DNA of 64,000 bases from an uncultured Clostridia bacterium. Its GTDB lineage: Bacteria > Bacillota > Clostridia > Christensenellales > Borkfalkiaceae. Below the pieces are notes generated by a model that worked only from the letters and a program-made list of their open reading frames with translations, did not search any database and was not told the DNA's origin. The position numbers and the translations under genes were made by a program. Below, piece after piece: positions 25,992 to 34,092 of this stretch (the first letter of the stretch is position 1; each line of letters begins with the position of its first letter). Location of the stretch: positions 115,418 to 179,417 of the forward strand of contig CALZDP010000001.1 of NCBI GenBank assembly GCA_945638575.1, written 5' to 3'.

Positions 25992-26687
25992 ATGACTAAT
26001 CTTTTGATTTCAGGTATTAACGGCAAAATGGGCAAAAAAGTTTACCAAAAAGCCAAAGAATACGGGTTTAACCTTTTGTGCGGTGTAGATAAAAAGCAGG
26101 GCGGAAATTTCGACTGCCCCGTTTACCGTACTTTTGACGAGGTCAAGGAAAATATCGATTTGATAATCGACTTCTCTTCACCGGATATTTGTACCGATTT
26201 ACATAATTACGCCAAAGAAAACAAATGCGCGGTGTTTTCGGGAACCACCGGTTACAACGAAAAGCAAACAAACCTTATTAAAAAACTAAGTAAGTTTGTG
26301 CCTGTGTTTATGGCGAGCAATACCTCTTACGGGGTAAACCTTTTAATTCAACTTGTAGACCTTGCCTGCAAAAAAATCAAAAACTGTCGGATTGAAATAA
26401 TTGAAATGCATCATATAAATAAAAAGGACGCTCCGTCCGGAACCGCCCTTTCCATAAAAAAAGCCATATCGGATAATTTGAATTGCGATGTGCCCATACA
26501 CTCGGTAAGGGGCGGAAATATTGTCGGCGAACACAACGTTTTGTTTATGACGGATAACGAAGTCATTTCAATTAAACATACCGCTTTATCCGATGAAGTT
26601 TTTGCCGAAGGCGCCGTTAAAGCCGCCGCTTTTTTGATAGGTAAAAAACCGAATTTATATACTATGAACGATTTATTAAAGGCATAA
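25992..26687 (+). CDS. dapB: 4-hydroxy-tetrahydrodipicolinate reductase
   Basis: 231 residues, slightly short for the family (about 240-270). Nucleotide-binding GINGKMGK at the N-terminus, SGTTGY in the middle and the signature EMHHINKKDAPSGTA with catalytic His and Lys. It acts in diaminopimelate/lysine synthesis. Ribosome binding site TAGGAGGT, then ATG. Probably co-transcribed with asd. Its 3' end overlaps the convergent aspartokinase gene by 26 bp with no terminator between them, so antisense interference is possible. Confidence 0.95.
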   Translation: MTNLLISGINGKMGKKVYQKAKEYGFNLLCGVDKKQGGNFDCPVYRTFDEVKENIDLIIDFSSPDICTDLHNYAKENKCAVFSGTTGYNEKQTNLIKKLSKFVPVFMASNTSYGVNLLIQLVDLACKKIKNCRIEIIEMHHINKKDAPSGTALSIKKAISDNLNCDVPIHSVRGGNIVGEHNVLFMTDNEVISIKHTALSDEVFAEGAVKAAAFLIGKKPNLYTMNDLLKA

Positions 26688-27708
26688 GCCCGTAATATAA
26701 AGATATCGCCGCGCCGTTTGGATTAGGCATAGGTAAACTTATAACAAGTTTATCGCTTCTGACTTTTAAAAACTTATATTCGGCACCGTAAAGAGCAGTT
26801 TGTATCATTTGACGCACACTGCTTTTATTTAATTTTTTGCCCGTTATAACAAGTTTGTTACCGCTTACCGCAACCGAAAACACAACGGAACCAGCAAACC
26901 TTTTTTTGTTTAAAATTGTTGTTCCTTTATCGTCGGGGCGAAATGTATTTTTAATGATTATTTTAGTCTTTGTGCCGATAACGGGCTTATAGGTGGACTT
27001 TTCCAAAACGTCGGGGTTTAATACGCTTAAATTTTTAAAGTCCTTAAAAGTTATGGTATCAAGATAGTAATCGGTTTTTACAATCTTCGGACTAATCGGT
27101 TTAATACCGGAGACGTCGGAAAAATTTTCATAAATATCCGCTTTGCAAAACCTTGACAGATAAGCGCCTGTTAAATCGCTTCCGCCACGAGGAAAGAGTG
27201 CTATACTGTCGTCTAAACTGCCGTAAAACCCGGGAACAACTATGCCTTGGGAATAATCCTCCTTTAAAAATGCCTTTTTTGATTTTTTAAGGTCCACCTT
27301 TCCTTGTTTTTTGAAAATAATGACATTTTTGGCGTTGCAAAATCGATAGCCAAGATAATTTGCCATAATTTTGGCGGTAAGGTATTCCCCTGTAGATACT
27401 ACTTCCGCCAAAGAACGGCTAAAAGCGAAATCAAAACAATCCAACTCCTTTAAATCGAAGTCGATATTAAGCCCTTTGATAATGTCGGAAAATCTTTTTT
27501 TAATTTTTGATATAAGAATTTTATTATTTGGGGTTAAGTAAAGTTCGTAAAGCAAGTCGGTAACTTTTATATCTTCGCCAAACCTTTTGCCGGGGGCGGA
27601 AACCACTATTATTTTGCGACTTGCGTCGCTTTTGATTATTTGCTTTACCCGTTTAAAGCAGTCGGCACAGGATAAAGAAGTTCCGCCGAACTTACACACT
27701 TTTAACAT
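26662..27708 (-). CDS. Aspartate kinase, short form
   Basis: 348 residues. KFGGTSL at 6-12 binds ATP; STGEYLTAKIMA and PRGGSDLTGAYLSRF are kinase-domain signatures. The C-terminal regulatory part is short compared with lysC products of about 400 or more residues, so one ACT unit appears reduced. The region VLNPDVLEKSTYKPVIGTKT has about six residues more than the equivalent stretch I recall from other aspartokinases, and YKPVI is exactly what the CTATAR element at 26974-27002 encodes. The ribosome binding site AAGGA sits inside a terminator-like hairpin (27711-27751). Confidence 0.9.
   Translation of the reverse strand: MLKVCKFGGTSLSCADCFKRVKQIIKSDASRKIIVVSAPGKRFGEDIKVTDLLYELYLTPNNKILISKIKKRFSDIIKGLNIDFDLKELDCFDFAFSRSLAEVVSTGEYLTAKIMANYLGYRFCNAKNVIIFKKQGKVDLKKSKKAFLKEDYSQGIVVPGFYGSLDDSIALFPRGGSDLTGAYLSRFCKADIYENFSDVSGIKPISPKIVKTDYYLDTITFKDFKNLSVLNPDVLEKSTYKPVIGTKTKIIIKNTFRPDDKGTTILNKKRFAGSVVFSVAVSGNKLVITGKKLNKSSVRQMIQTALYGAEYKFLKVRSDKLVISLPMPNPNGAAISLYYGLMPLINRS
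26974..27002 (+). repeat. Dispersed CTATAR element inside aspartokinase
   Basis: CCGATAACGGGCTTATAG followed by GTGGACTTTT. Read antisense in frame as KSTYKPVIG. Coincides with an apparent in-frame insertion relative to the family. Confidence 0.85.
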
Positions 27709-27710
27709 AT

Positions 27711-27751
27711 AAAAAAATCCTTATTATCATAATATGAAGTGATAATAAGGA
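27711..27751 (-). terminator. Terminator/attenuator hairpin covering the aspartokinase RBS
   Basis: Perfect 12-bp inverted repeat TCCTTATTATCA / TGATAATAAGGA with a 10-nt loop, then seven T on the minus strand and ATATG. It may end the upstream ACT-protein transcript. The AAGGA used by aspartokinase is in the 3' arm, 9 nt from its ATG. Confidence 0.7.
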
Positions 27752-27776
27752 TGGTTTATATTTTGAATTTTTTTAA

Positions 27777-27803
27777 TAAAAGTGCGCCTATAGGTCGATT
27801 ATT
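27777..27803 (-). repeat. Dispersed CTATAR element at the ACT-protein stop codon
   Basis: Plus-strand reading AAAAGTGCGCCTATAG then GTCGATTATT. The TAA stop of the minus-strand gene (27799-27801) is within the AATAATCGACC arm. Confidence 0.85.
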
Positions 27804-28230
27804 CCACCGCTACGATATTAGCGCTTTTAACGTGGTTGATTCGTTTAAACTCCTTAACCATGGCTTGCGGATCGATTTTAAGATTACTTACGTCTATAAC
27901 AATCGTAATGAATGCGACGTTATTAATGGGTAAAGTAGAGTTTATGGTTATAATGTTTCCGCCGAAAGAATAAATGTCTTGCATGACGTTGCTTAAAACA
28001 CCTGCTGCATCGGAAAGTTTCATTGTAAGTATTGCTTTTTTACCGATAGACTGAGACGCTTTAAAGATTTTGTCTTTATACTTATAGAAAGTGGAACGGC
28101 TAATGCCCGTTTCCTTACAAGATAAACTTACGCTTTTATTTTCATCTTCGACCAAACTTTTGGTTTTTAATACTAAGTCAAAATAATCGGGCAAGATCGA
28201 TTTATCGATGATAAGGTATTCCTGAGCCAT
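27799..28230 (-). CDS. ACT-domain protein, UPF0735/PheB type
   Basis: 143 residues, normal length. An N-terminal segment with SLSCKETGISRSTFYKYKDK looks like a helix-turn-helix. The ACT domain begins at ILTMKLSDAAGVLSNVMQDI and ends with VKSANIVAVE. ACT domains bind amino acids; UPF0735 members are usually next to aspartate-family genes such as homoserine dehydrogenase, and here the next gene is aspartokinase. A regulatory role on that pathway is likely but inferred. It has its own promoter; its stop codon lies in a CTATAR element. Confidence 0.9.
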   Translation of the reverse strand: MAQEYLIIDKSILPDYFDLVLKTKSLVEDENKSVSLSCKETGISRSTFYKYKDKIFKASQSIGKKAILTMKLSDAAGVLSNVMQDIYSFGGNIITINSTLPINNVAFITIVIDVSNLKIDPQAMVKEFKRINHVKSANIVAVE

Positions 28231-28292
28231 ATTTCATCCTCTCATATAATCAACTTAGCGCTATACGCGCCTGCCATACATCGGCAGAATAT

Positions 28293-28321
28293 ATTATACT
28301 ATGTTTTATACAATAATTCAA
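28293..28321 (-). promoter_or_regulatory. Promoter of the ACT-protein gene
   Basis: TTGAAT (28316-28321), 17 bp, TATAAT (28293-28298) on the minus strand. The leader contains a CTGCC / GGCAG hairpin at 28271-28287. Confidence 0.65.
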
Positions 28322-28373
28322 GTATTTTAATTAAAATTAAACAAAAATTTTTGTATGTTGAAAATGAAACAAC

Positions 28374-29723
28374 TTATAAAACTTTTGTCATGCAACTTTC
28401 GCTTATTACAACGGTTTTTTGTAAAGTTGCTTCATCGCGAACAATTTCTATAATCATACTGTCGCCTGCGTTCAATCCTAAGGTTAAATCGACGATTACG
28501 AAGTTTCTTGTTACGGGGTAAGTGCTTCCGTTTACGGTTACCGAAATTATTCTGTCGTCTTTTTGCAAAATACCCGTTACTATCGAATCGGTTTCGATAC
28601 TGTCGATTATAATTTGCGCTTCTATTCTTACTTTACCGCTTTGGCTGTCGTATATTGCTTTGGAGTTGCTTTCCAAAACGGAAATACCGAGAAGCGGTTT
28701 GGTAATGTATGTTTGAGATTTGCCGATACAATCGGACTCAAAACGTTTCATACAAGCGGAAACTACGGCGGAAGGAATTGCGTAATTTACGCCGTCTACG
28801 TTGGTAACTACGCTTTTGGCGTTTACTATACCCAAAAGTTCGCCTTTGCCGTTAAACAGTCCTCCGCCGGAATTGCCCGGACTTACCGCGGCGTCAAAGC
28901 GAAGCACGCGCATGGTGTTAGAGTCGCCGCAAACGTTTTTGATATTTACGCGCTCGCTTAAAACGCTTAATATGCCTTCCGAAACGGACAGACCGTTACC
29001 GCCGGGGTTTCCGATGGCGTAAACCTTTTCGCCCAAAGTCGCATCGTCCGAGTTACCTAAGGCAACGGCTTCGATAAGAGAGTTTTTAATTGCATCGCTG
29101 TTTTTTACCGAAAGTACGGCTAAATCGTAAGTGGTGCTTCCGCCTTCAAATTCGGCAGTAAATGAAAGCGGATTGTCGGAATACTCGCTACCGTACAAGT
29201 AAACGTGAATATCTTGGGCTATAGGTCGGTTATTGACGGATTTTTCGTTATACACAACGTGATAATTTGTAAGAATCAAAGCGTTCCCGTTCTTTTTGTC
29301 TACCGAATAAAACACGCCCGAACCCGCGCTTTTTGAAGAAGTTTCGGAAAATTCACAAACGATACTACATACGGAAAGCATAAGTTTGTTTACCGTTTGT
29401 ACGTCGTCCTTTTTTTGGGGCGAAAAATATTTTAGTATAAAATCGTCAAGGCTTCCCGTAAAGTTTCCGCTTTCGGTCATTTCACGGTAAAGATCGGTTA
29501 CGGTGTAGCCCTCGTTAAAGTTTACGCCGTCCTTACCGTCAAGACCGTTTTGACCGCTTTCTCCGCGTAAACTTTCAAGCCAGTCGGTTTCGCTACCTTT
29601 AAACCCGTTATCCACTGCGATTTCATACGCGCTTTTACCGCGCGCTATGGGCGTGCAGGCGGTAAATAAAAGTGCTGTGCAAAATATTAACGTTAGCGCT
29701 AACGCCTTTTTTAAAATTTTCAT
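28374..29723 (-). CDS. Trypsin-like (DegP/HtrA-type) lipoprotein protease
   Basis: 449 residues from the ATG at 29723 (AGGAG four bases upstream); the longer frame lacks a site. Lipobox FTAC, Cys 23. Residues 31-67 (SAYEIAVDNGFKGSETDWLE, then a short Gly-x-x collagen-like stretch) are a module common before collagen-like repeats in Firmicutes surface proteins. The serine protease domain has all three catalytic residues: His 155 in LTNYHVV, Asp 200 in TYDLAVL, Ser 285 in SPGNSGGG. The C-terminal 100 residues look like a PDZ domain. A CTATAR copy after the catalytic His reads NNRPIAQDI. Extracellular quality control is the likely role. Confidence 0.92.
   Translation of the reverse strand: MKILKKALALTLIFCTALLFTACTPIARGKSAYEIAVDNGFKGSETDWLESLRGESGQNGLDGKDGVNFNEGYTVTDLYREMTESGNFTGSLDDFILKYFSPQKKDDVQTVNKLMLSVCSIVCEFSETSSKSAGSGVFYSVDKKNGNALILTNYHVVYNEKSVNNRPIAQDIHVYLYGSEYSDNPLSFTAEFEGGSTTYDLAVLSVKNSDAIKNSLIEAVALGNSDDATLGEKVYAIGNPGGNGLSVSEGILSVLSERVNIKNVCGDSNTMRVLRFDAAVSPGNSGGGLFNGKGELLGIVNAKSVVTNVDGVNYAIPSAVVSACMKRFESDCIGKSQTYITKPLLGISVLESNSKAIYDSQSGKVRIEAQIIIDSIETDSIVTGILQKDDRIISVTVNGSTYPVTRNFVIVDLTLGLNAGDSMIIEIVRDEATLQKTVVISESCMTKVL
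29214..29238 (-). repeat. Dispersed CTATAR element inside the protease gene
   Basis: Plus-strand reading TTGGGCTATAGGTCGGTTAT then TGACGG. The ACTTTT arm is replaced by CCCAAG. Read as NNRPIAQD. Confidence 0.65.
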
Positions 29724-29781
29724 AAATCTCCTGAAAGCAGAAAACATCTGCAAGTAAATTATAATTTATGTGTTTGGTTAG

Positions 29782-29810
29782 ATTGTATAAAAGCAAATCT
29801 CAATTGTCAA
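29782..29810 (-). promoter_or_regulatory. Promoter of the protease gene
   Basis: Perfect TTGACA (29805-29810), 17 bp, TACAAT (29782-29787) on the minus strand. Confidence 0.75.
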
Positions 29811-29917
29811 GGGATATTTTTGCCCCCTGTTAAAATTACCGCAGATTTAACAGTTTCTTAACAGCCTTTTGACAAAACTTTGTAAAAATCTTTATACTGC
29901 TTTTAAGCCCAAAATCG

Positions 29918-29947
29918 TTTACAACCTACAAAAGTATGTGTTATAAT
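29918..29947 (+). promoter_or_regulatory. Promoter of sepF
   Basis: TTTACA (29918-29923), 18 bp, TATAAT (29942-29947), about 40 bp upstream of the sepF start. Confidence 0.65.
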
Positions 29948-29987
29948 ACATTTGTATGCGGCAATTTTTACGCCGTAGGAGGAAACT

Positions 29988-30332
29988 ATGGGACTTTTCG
30001 ACTATTTTACAAAGGAAGCAACCAACGAAAAAAAACCAAACAAAACCCGTACGGCAAATATCGGCACCATTAAAGGTTCTTCTCAACCCGACCCGACAGA
30101 CGACAACGTTTCGGTAAGGGTTTTTAAACCGACTTCTTTTTTAGACGTTAAAAATATTATCAACTTTTTAATGCTTAATAAACCTGCCGTCGTTAACCTT
30201 GAAGCCGTTTCGGACGATACCATTCAGCGCGTCATCGATATGCTTTCGGGCGCTTGCTACGCATTACACGGGGATATTTCGGAAATTTCCAAAAACATTT
30301 ATCTTATATCGCCCGAAGAAAAGATGATTTAA
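29988..30332 (+). CDS. sepF: Cell division protein SepF
   Basis: 114 residues, short for SepF (often 140-150) because the linker is reduced. N-terminal MGLFDYFTKE is the membrane-targeting amphipathic helix; the C-terminal domain (VRVFKPTSFLDVKNIINFLM through ACYALHGDISEISKNIYLIS) is the dimerising FtsZ-binding fold. It tethers FtsZ to the membrane and aligns the division septum. Strong ribosome binding site TAGGAGGA. It stands alone here, divergent from the protease gene, and not in the usual ylm cluster. Confidence 0.94.
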   Translation: MGLFDYFTKEATNEKKPNKTRTANIGTIKGSSQPDPTDDNVSVRVFKPTSFLDVKNIINFLMLNKPAVVNLEAVSDDTIQRVIDMLSGACYALHGDISEISKNIYLISPEEKMI

Positions 30333-30481
30333 CGGCAAAAAAACGATTTAACTTGGGCAAATATAAACGGCAAAATCCTTTTTAAAAAGCCTAAATTTTG
30401 CCGATATAATGCGTATATCCGTGATTTGTAACGATTATAATATACGCAAAGTATTTTGAAATATTTTAATTTAAAATATAA

Positions 30482-30514
30482 GGACGAATTTACTAAGTAG
30501 ATTCGCCCTTTTTT
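30482..30514 (+). terminator. Terminator after sepF
   Basis: Imperfect stem GGACGAATTTAC / GTAGATTCGCCC followed by TTTTTT. An additional CGGCAAAAT / ATTTTGCCG pair at 30368-30403 lacks a T-run. Confidence 0.7.
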
Positions 30515-30568
30515 ATACCGTTTTTAAACGACTTTATATAAGTCGCAAAATAAATCGCATTTAAAAAA

Positions 30569-31045
30569 TCAATCTTCGACAAGCCCCAATAATATCAAAC
30601 GGGAATTTATACCGCCGATAGTACGATTATGCAACGCCGCCATTTTTGCAAGAGATTTTCCGCTTAAAAATTCCGCTTCCAGTTTGTCTTCTTCCTCTTT
30701 TGTCCAACGCTTTTTGGAAGTGCCTTCGTCGGTCAAAAGCCCGAGCAACACAAGCCGAGAGATAATACCGCTGTTTTTACGGTGATGAATTTTTGCAAGC
30801 CTTTCAACCGAGTAGCCCTTTTCAAACTCTTGTTTTAACTTTTCTTCTTCCTCGTCCGTCCACTTACAATTATCGTTCATAAGTCTTTCGGTTTCCGTTT
30901 TGTTCGAGTAGTAACGGGCGTACCGTCTTAAATAATAAACGGCGGTGGTTGCGTACTGTTTTGCTTCTTCGGTGGCTTCTTTGCTGTCGACGATACTATC
31001 GTAGTATAAAATAGCGTCCTGAAGTTTAGTTGTTTTTTTTGCCAT
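30569..31045 (-). CDS. Small protein with two SANT/Myb-like HTH repeats
   Basis: 158 residues. After a helical N-terminus, two homologous 45-residue units follow: WTDEEEEKLKQEFEKGYSVE ending in SRLVLLGLL, and WTKEEEDKLEAEFLSGKSLA ending in SRLILLGLV. The Trp-x-x-(D/K)-E-E-E-x-L start and a second helix with IHHRKNSGIISRL or LHNRTIGGINSRL look like SANT/Myb or GcrA-type DNA-binding units. Strongly charged, cytoplasmic. Monocistronic, behind GGGGT. It could be a nucleic-acid-binding accessory; no known family name comes to mind. Confidence 0.65.
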   Translation of the reverse strand: MAKKTTKLQDAILYYDSIVDSKEATEEAKQYATTAVYYLRRYARYYSNKTETERLMNDNCKWTDEEEEKLKQEFEKGYSVERLAKIHHRKNSGIISRLVLLGLLTDEGTSKKRWTKEEEDKLEAEFLSGKSLAKMAALHNRTIGGINSRLILLGLVED

Positions 31046-31097
31046 GTTTACCCCTTATTTATATGTTTTTTATTCTTAAAATTTTTTAAAATTTTAT

Positions 31098-31127
31098 AAA
31101 AAGTCCGCCTATAGGTCGATTATCTTA
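31098..31127 (-). repeat. Dispersed CTATAR element at the VanZ-gene stop codon
   Basis: Plus-strand reading AAAAAGTCCGCCTATAG then GTCGATTATC. The TAA stop (31125-31127) is flush with the element's outer end. Confidence 0.85.
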
Positions 31128-32756
31128 CTGTTTTACGGAATCGTCTATTGCGGTGATTTCTTCCGTAACGTCAACTATGTCAAACTTTTTTTTGAAAATA
31201 TTTGTATAATTGGTTTCCTTTATAACCCTGATAAGTTTTTCGGCGCCCCGTTTACTTACAATGCGCCAAATTAAAATTACAAGCAAAAGAATAACAACGG
31301 CCATTAAAATACCGACTAACGAGCCTATAAAGTCAAGCAATACGTCCGTCCAAAGGCAAAACCTTCCTTCGGTAAAATATTGTATGAATTCCGACAAACA
31401 AGCATAGATAAAAGTTACCGCCGGCGACAAAGCGCACCACCCTTTACGCTTTGAAAACAAAAGCAAAACGTAAAACACGCCGAAGCCAAATAGTGCGGAA
31501 AGACCGCCGTGTCCCATAAGTTTACGCACAAAACCGTAAGCCTTGGTATATAATTTTACTTCCACCGTCTTATCGACAAACAAAGTTTCGTCAATGTTGC
31601 TTTGGCAACGAATTACCACTTTGCCAAGATTTTTTACTACTAAAACACCGTTGTCGTCTATTTGCGCGTTACCGCTTACTATGGACCACTTTACATTATT
31701 TTCATAGACATTAGGCGAATGTCTTGCCACGTAATTGTATGTACCGGGGGTTACTTCGTCGTAACCGTAAACGGTTAAGGCTTTGGGCTTTTTGTAGTTT
31801 ACGCTAAATGTTTTAACCGCATAGACCGTTTCGTCATAAGCATAAACGAAAGTCAAGGTTGCGGTTCCTATAGAATCGGCTTGAATTTGATTGTATTTAA
31901 CCCTTAACACATTTGGATTATCACTGTAAACAAAACATTCCCGCGAGCCTGAGGCAATAAGTTTTTTATAGTCGTCAAGTACATTTTTATGAGTAAATGC
32001 GTAATCTTTTAAAGTGATTTCGGAAACGGCGGGTAAAGTACCTTCGGTTACGGTAACAGGTATATAAGTTTCTATGGTTTTATCGTTTACGGTTAGGCTT
32101 GCAAGGATAGTTGTTTCACCTACCCCCCTGCCGTAAACGACGCCTTGAAATACCCCTGCAATTTCGCCGTCGGACGAAGTGTAATTTAAAATAGTGCTTT
32201 TTGTTTTTCCGCCGTTTAAAATAAGAGCGCGGTTTTGCCCCATGGGAACGGTTAAATTTCCGCCGTCCGACGAGGTTATGTTTAAGCCGACCTCGAAAGG
32301 ATTTTCCCCGACGCACTCGAAAGAATATTTAGAGGTGATTTTATTATCGGAATTAAGTTTCGCCGAAACTTCTACCAAGCCGTCCTTTAAAAAAGTAATT
32401 TTGCCGTCGTCGGTAACGGTTGCTACATCGGGGTTGTCGACTGTAAAGGTAAGCGGCTCTTTATCAACCCCTTTGGGCAAAAAGGACACCTTAAGCGCAA
32501 CGGTTTCATTTATAAAATAAAAAGATTGGTATTTTTTTGGGACTATGGTTATCGACTGAACGGAAACTTTTGAATCCACTTTATCTGAAATATTGAAAAT
32601 GCCATCCAAAAAACCGGTAACCGTTTGAGTAAACTCTCCGCTGGCGTCCGCCGGCGTTGCCGACGCACCCATTAAAAAGGCAAACAAAAGAACCGTACAA
32701 ATAAGTGCGGTGATAGATAATATTTTTATAAATTTGATGATTGGTTTGTAATTCAC
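31125..32756 (-). CDS. VanZ-like membrane protein split by Ig-like (Big2) domains
   Basis: 543 residues, GTG start behind GAGG. Segment 1 is a membrane helix (about 8-30) followed by ASATPADASGEFTQTVTGFL, which resembles the conserved FSAQ..S..S..V stretch after TM1 of Clostridial VanZ proteins. Residues about 62-403 are beta-rich Ig-like modules of the Big2 kind (VDNPDVATVTDDGKITFLKD, TVTEGT...). The rest of VanZ follows: FVRKLMGHGG (409-418), SEFIQYFTEGR (455-465), D..LD..GS..G (471-482), with three more helices. So extracellular Ig domains appear inserted into the first VanZ loop. The charged tail is cytoplasmic. Role unknown; teicoplanin-type resistance should not be assumed. Confidence 0.82.
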   Translation of the reverse strand: MNYKPIIKFIKILSITALICTVLLFAFLMGASATPADASGEFTQTVTGFLDGIFNISDKVDSKVSVQSITIVPKKYQSFYFINETVALKVSFLPKGVDKEPLTFTVDNPDVATVTDDGKITFLKDGLVEVSAKLNSDNKITSKYSFECVGENPFEVGLNITSSDGGNLTVPMGQNRALILNGGKTKSTILNYTSSDGEIAGVFQGVVYGRGVGETTILASLTVNDKTIETYIPVTVTEGTLPAVSEITLKDYAFTHKNVLDDYKKLIASGSRECFVYSDNPNVLRVKYNQIQADSIGTATLTFVYAYDETVYAVKTFSVNYKKPKALTVYGYDEVTPGTYNYVARHSPNVYENNVKWSIVSGNAQIDDNGVLVVKNLGKVVIRCQSNIDETLFVDKTVEVKLYTKAYGFVRKLMGHGGLSALFGFGVFYVLLLFSKRKGWCALSPAVTFIYACLSEFIQYFTEGRFCLWTDVLLDFIGSLVGILMAVVILLLVILIWRIVSKRGAEKLIRVIKETNYTNIFKKKFDIVDVTEEITAIDDSVKQ

Positions 32757-32885
32757 CGCACTGCCTCTTTTACGATTTAAAATTATTTTATTTGATTATA
32801 TCACTAAATTACCGATTTGCCTATACGTTTTTTAAAAAAAGTAATAATTTTTGTTTAATCTTTTAACTTTCTTAAAATAAAAAAG

Positions 32886-32919
32886 GGCTAAAAACCGACC
32901 TATAGGCCGATTTTTAGCC
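32886..32919 (-). terminator. Terminator built on a CTATAR element
   Basis: Near-perfect 34-bp palindrome: GGCTAAAAA-CCG-ACCTA / TAGG-CCG-ATTTTTAGCC. Its centre CGACCTATAGGCCGATTTTT is a CTATAR element. On the minus strand CTTTTTTATTTT follows. It ends the ZIP transporter gene. Confidence 0.82.
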
Positions 32920-32925
32920 AAATTT

Positions 32926-33804
32926 TTAAATATATAAAATTACTATGCCTACAAGCAACCCGACAAGCATTGCAAACGCCGGCGCTTTGGAACGCCACAT
33001 TAAAATGGCTTCGGGCAAAAGTTCGCCAAACACTACGTATAACATAGCACCGCTTGCCAAACTTAAAGAAATCGCCAAACTTACAGGACTTATAGAACCT
33101 ATCCAATAGCCGAGCATTGCGCCCAATATGGTAGGTACGCCCGTCAACGCAGTAACTATCGCCGCTTTTACTTTACCCGTTCCGCCGCTTACCAAAGGAA
33201 CGGATACCGACATACCTTCAGGTAAATTGTGAAGCCCTATAACGATGGCTATGGTCAAACCGCTGCTCATGGTAAAAGTTGCGTTTGCACCCTCTTTTGC
33301 GTAAGAAGCGCCTATTACCATACCTTCGGGAAGGTTGTGCAACGCTATGGCAAACGCCATAACCAAACCGGCGACGAAAAGTTCGTTTCTCGATTTTGCA
33401 CGCTTGTCCATATCGTATTCGCGCTTATGCTCTTCGTAATGGTCGCTATGGATAAGTTCGGAAAGTTGGTCGGCGGTTTTAGGATGCGTTTCGTCTATGT
33501 GCTTTACCTGCGGATTTGTTTTTTTATCGATAAAGGCGTTCAAAAGATAAACTATTCCGTATCCTGCCAAAACCATGGCGATTACCAAAAATACGTGCAG
33601 GGCGGACGTTCCGTTCTGTCCCAAAGCCTCTGTTAAAAGATCCAAACAAACGACGCACAACATAACGCCGCCTGCAAAACTCAACAGCAAACTGACGATT
33701 TTTTCGGAGTTACGGGGAAACAAAACCCCTATAAGTCCGCCTAAACCCGTACCGCCTACGCCGGCAACGGTCGTTATCAATACTACCATCCAAAAAGTGC
33801 TCAT
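32926..33804 (-). CDS. ZIP-family divalent metal transporter
   Basis: 292 residues from the ATG at 33804; the upstream frame has no ribosome binding site and its extra residues are not membrane-like. Eight membrane segments. The two signature metal-site helices are present: IALHNLPEGMVIG and IGLHNLPEGMSVS. The long loop between TM3 and TM4 is charged with His (HIDETHPK, IHSDHYEEH), as usual for ZupT/ZIP proteins. It imports zinc, iron or manganese; specificity cannot be assigned. Own promoter and terminator. Confidence 0.95.
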   Translation of the reverse strand: MSTFWMVVLITTVAGVGGTGLGGLIGVLFPRNSEKIVSLLLSFAGGVMLCVVCLDLLTEALGQNGTSALHVFLVIAMVLAGYGIVYLLNAFIDKKTNPQVKHIDETHPKTADQLSELIHSDHYEEHKREYDMDKRAKSRNELFVAGLVMAFAIALHNLPEGMVIGASYAKEGANATFTMSSGLTIAIVIGLHNLPEGMSVSVPLVSGGTGKVKAAIVTALTGVPTILGAMLGYWIGSISPVSLAISLSLASGAMLYVVFGELLPEAILMWRSKAPAFAMLVGLLVGIVILYI

Positions 33805-33932
33805 ATTATCACCCGAGTGTAACTGTAAAGTTAAGTGCGTAAATCGGTTTTTAAGTACAGTCAAAGGCTGAAAGAGAGGCTTTCGGCGTGCTTCGTATAC
33901 GTTAAAAATCAACAAAATTTAAATACAAAGAT

Positions 33933-33961
33933 ATTATACAAATGCTTAAACCATATGACAA
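33933..33961 (-). promoter_or_regulatory. Promoter of the ZIP transporter
   Basis: TTGTCA (33956-33961), 17 bp, TATAAT (33933-33938) on the minus strand. The leader is about 120 nt. Confidence 0.7.
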
Positions 33962-34040
33962 GCGTTTTAAAGGTAAAATAAACATTTTTTAACTTAATTG
34001 CCGATAATTTAAAAGCGGTAAACAGATTTTTTTGCATAAA

Positions 34041-34085
34041 AAAAGCGGAATAAATAGGCCTATAAGCCCGTTATTCCGCTTTTTT
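34041..34085 (-). terminator. Terminator of the Big2 gene with a CTATAR element in its loop
   Basis: 13-bp perfect stem AAAAGCGGAATAA / TTATTCCGCTTTT, flanked by A and T runs. The loop ATAGGCCTATAAGCCCG plus the right arm TTATT is a CTATAR element (34058-34075). Confidence 0.88.
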
Positions 34086-34092
34086 AGGTTTG

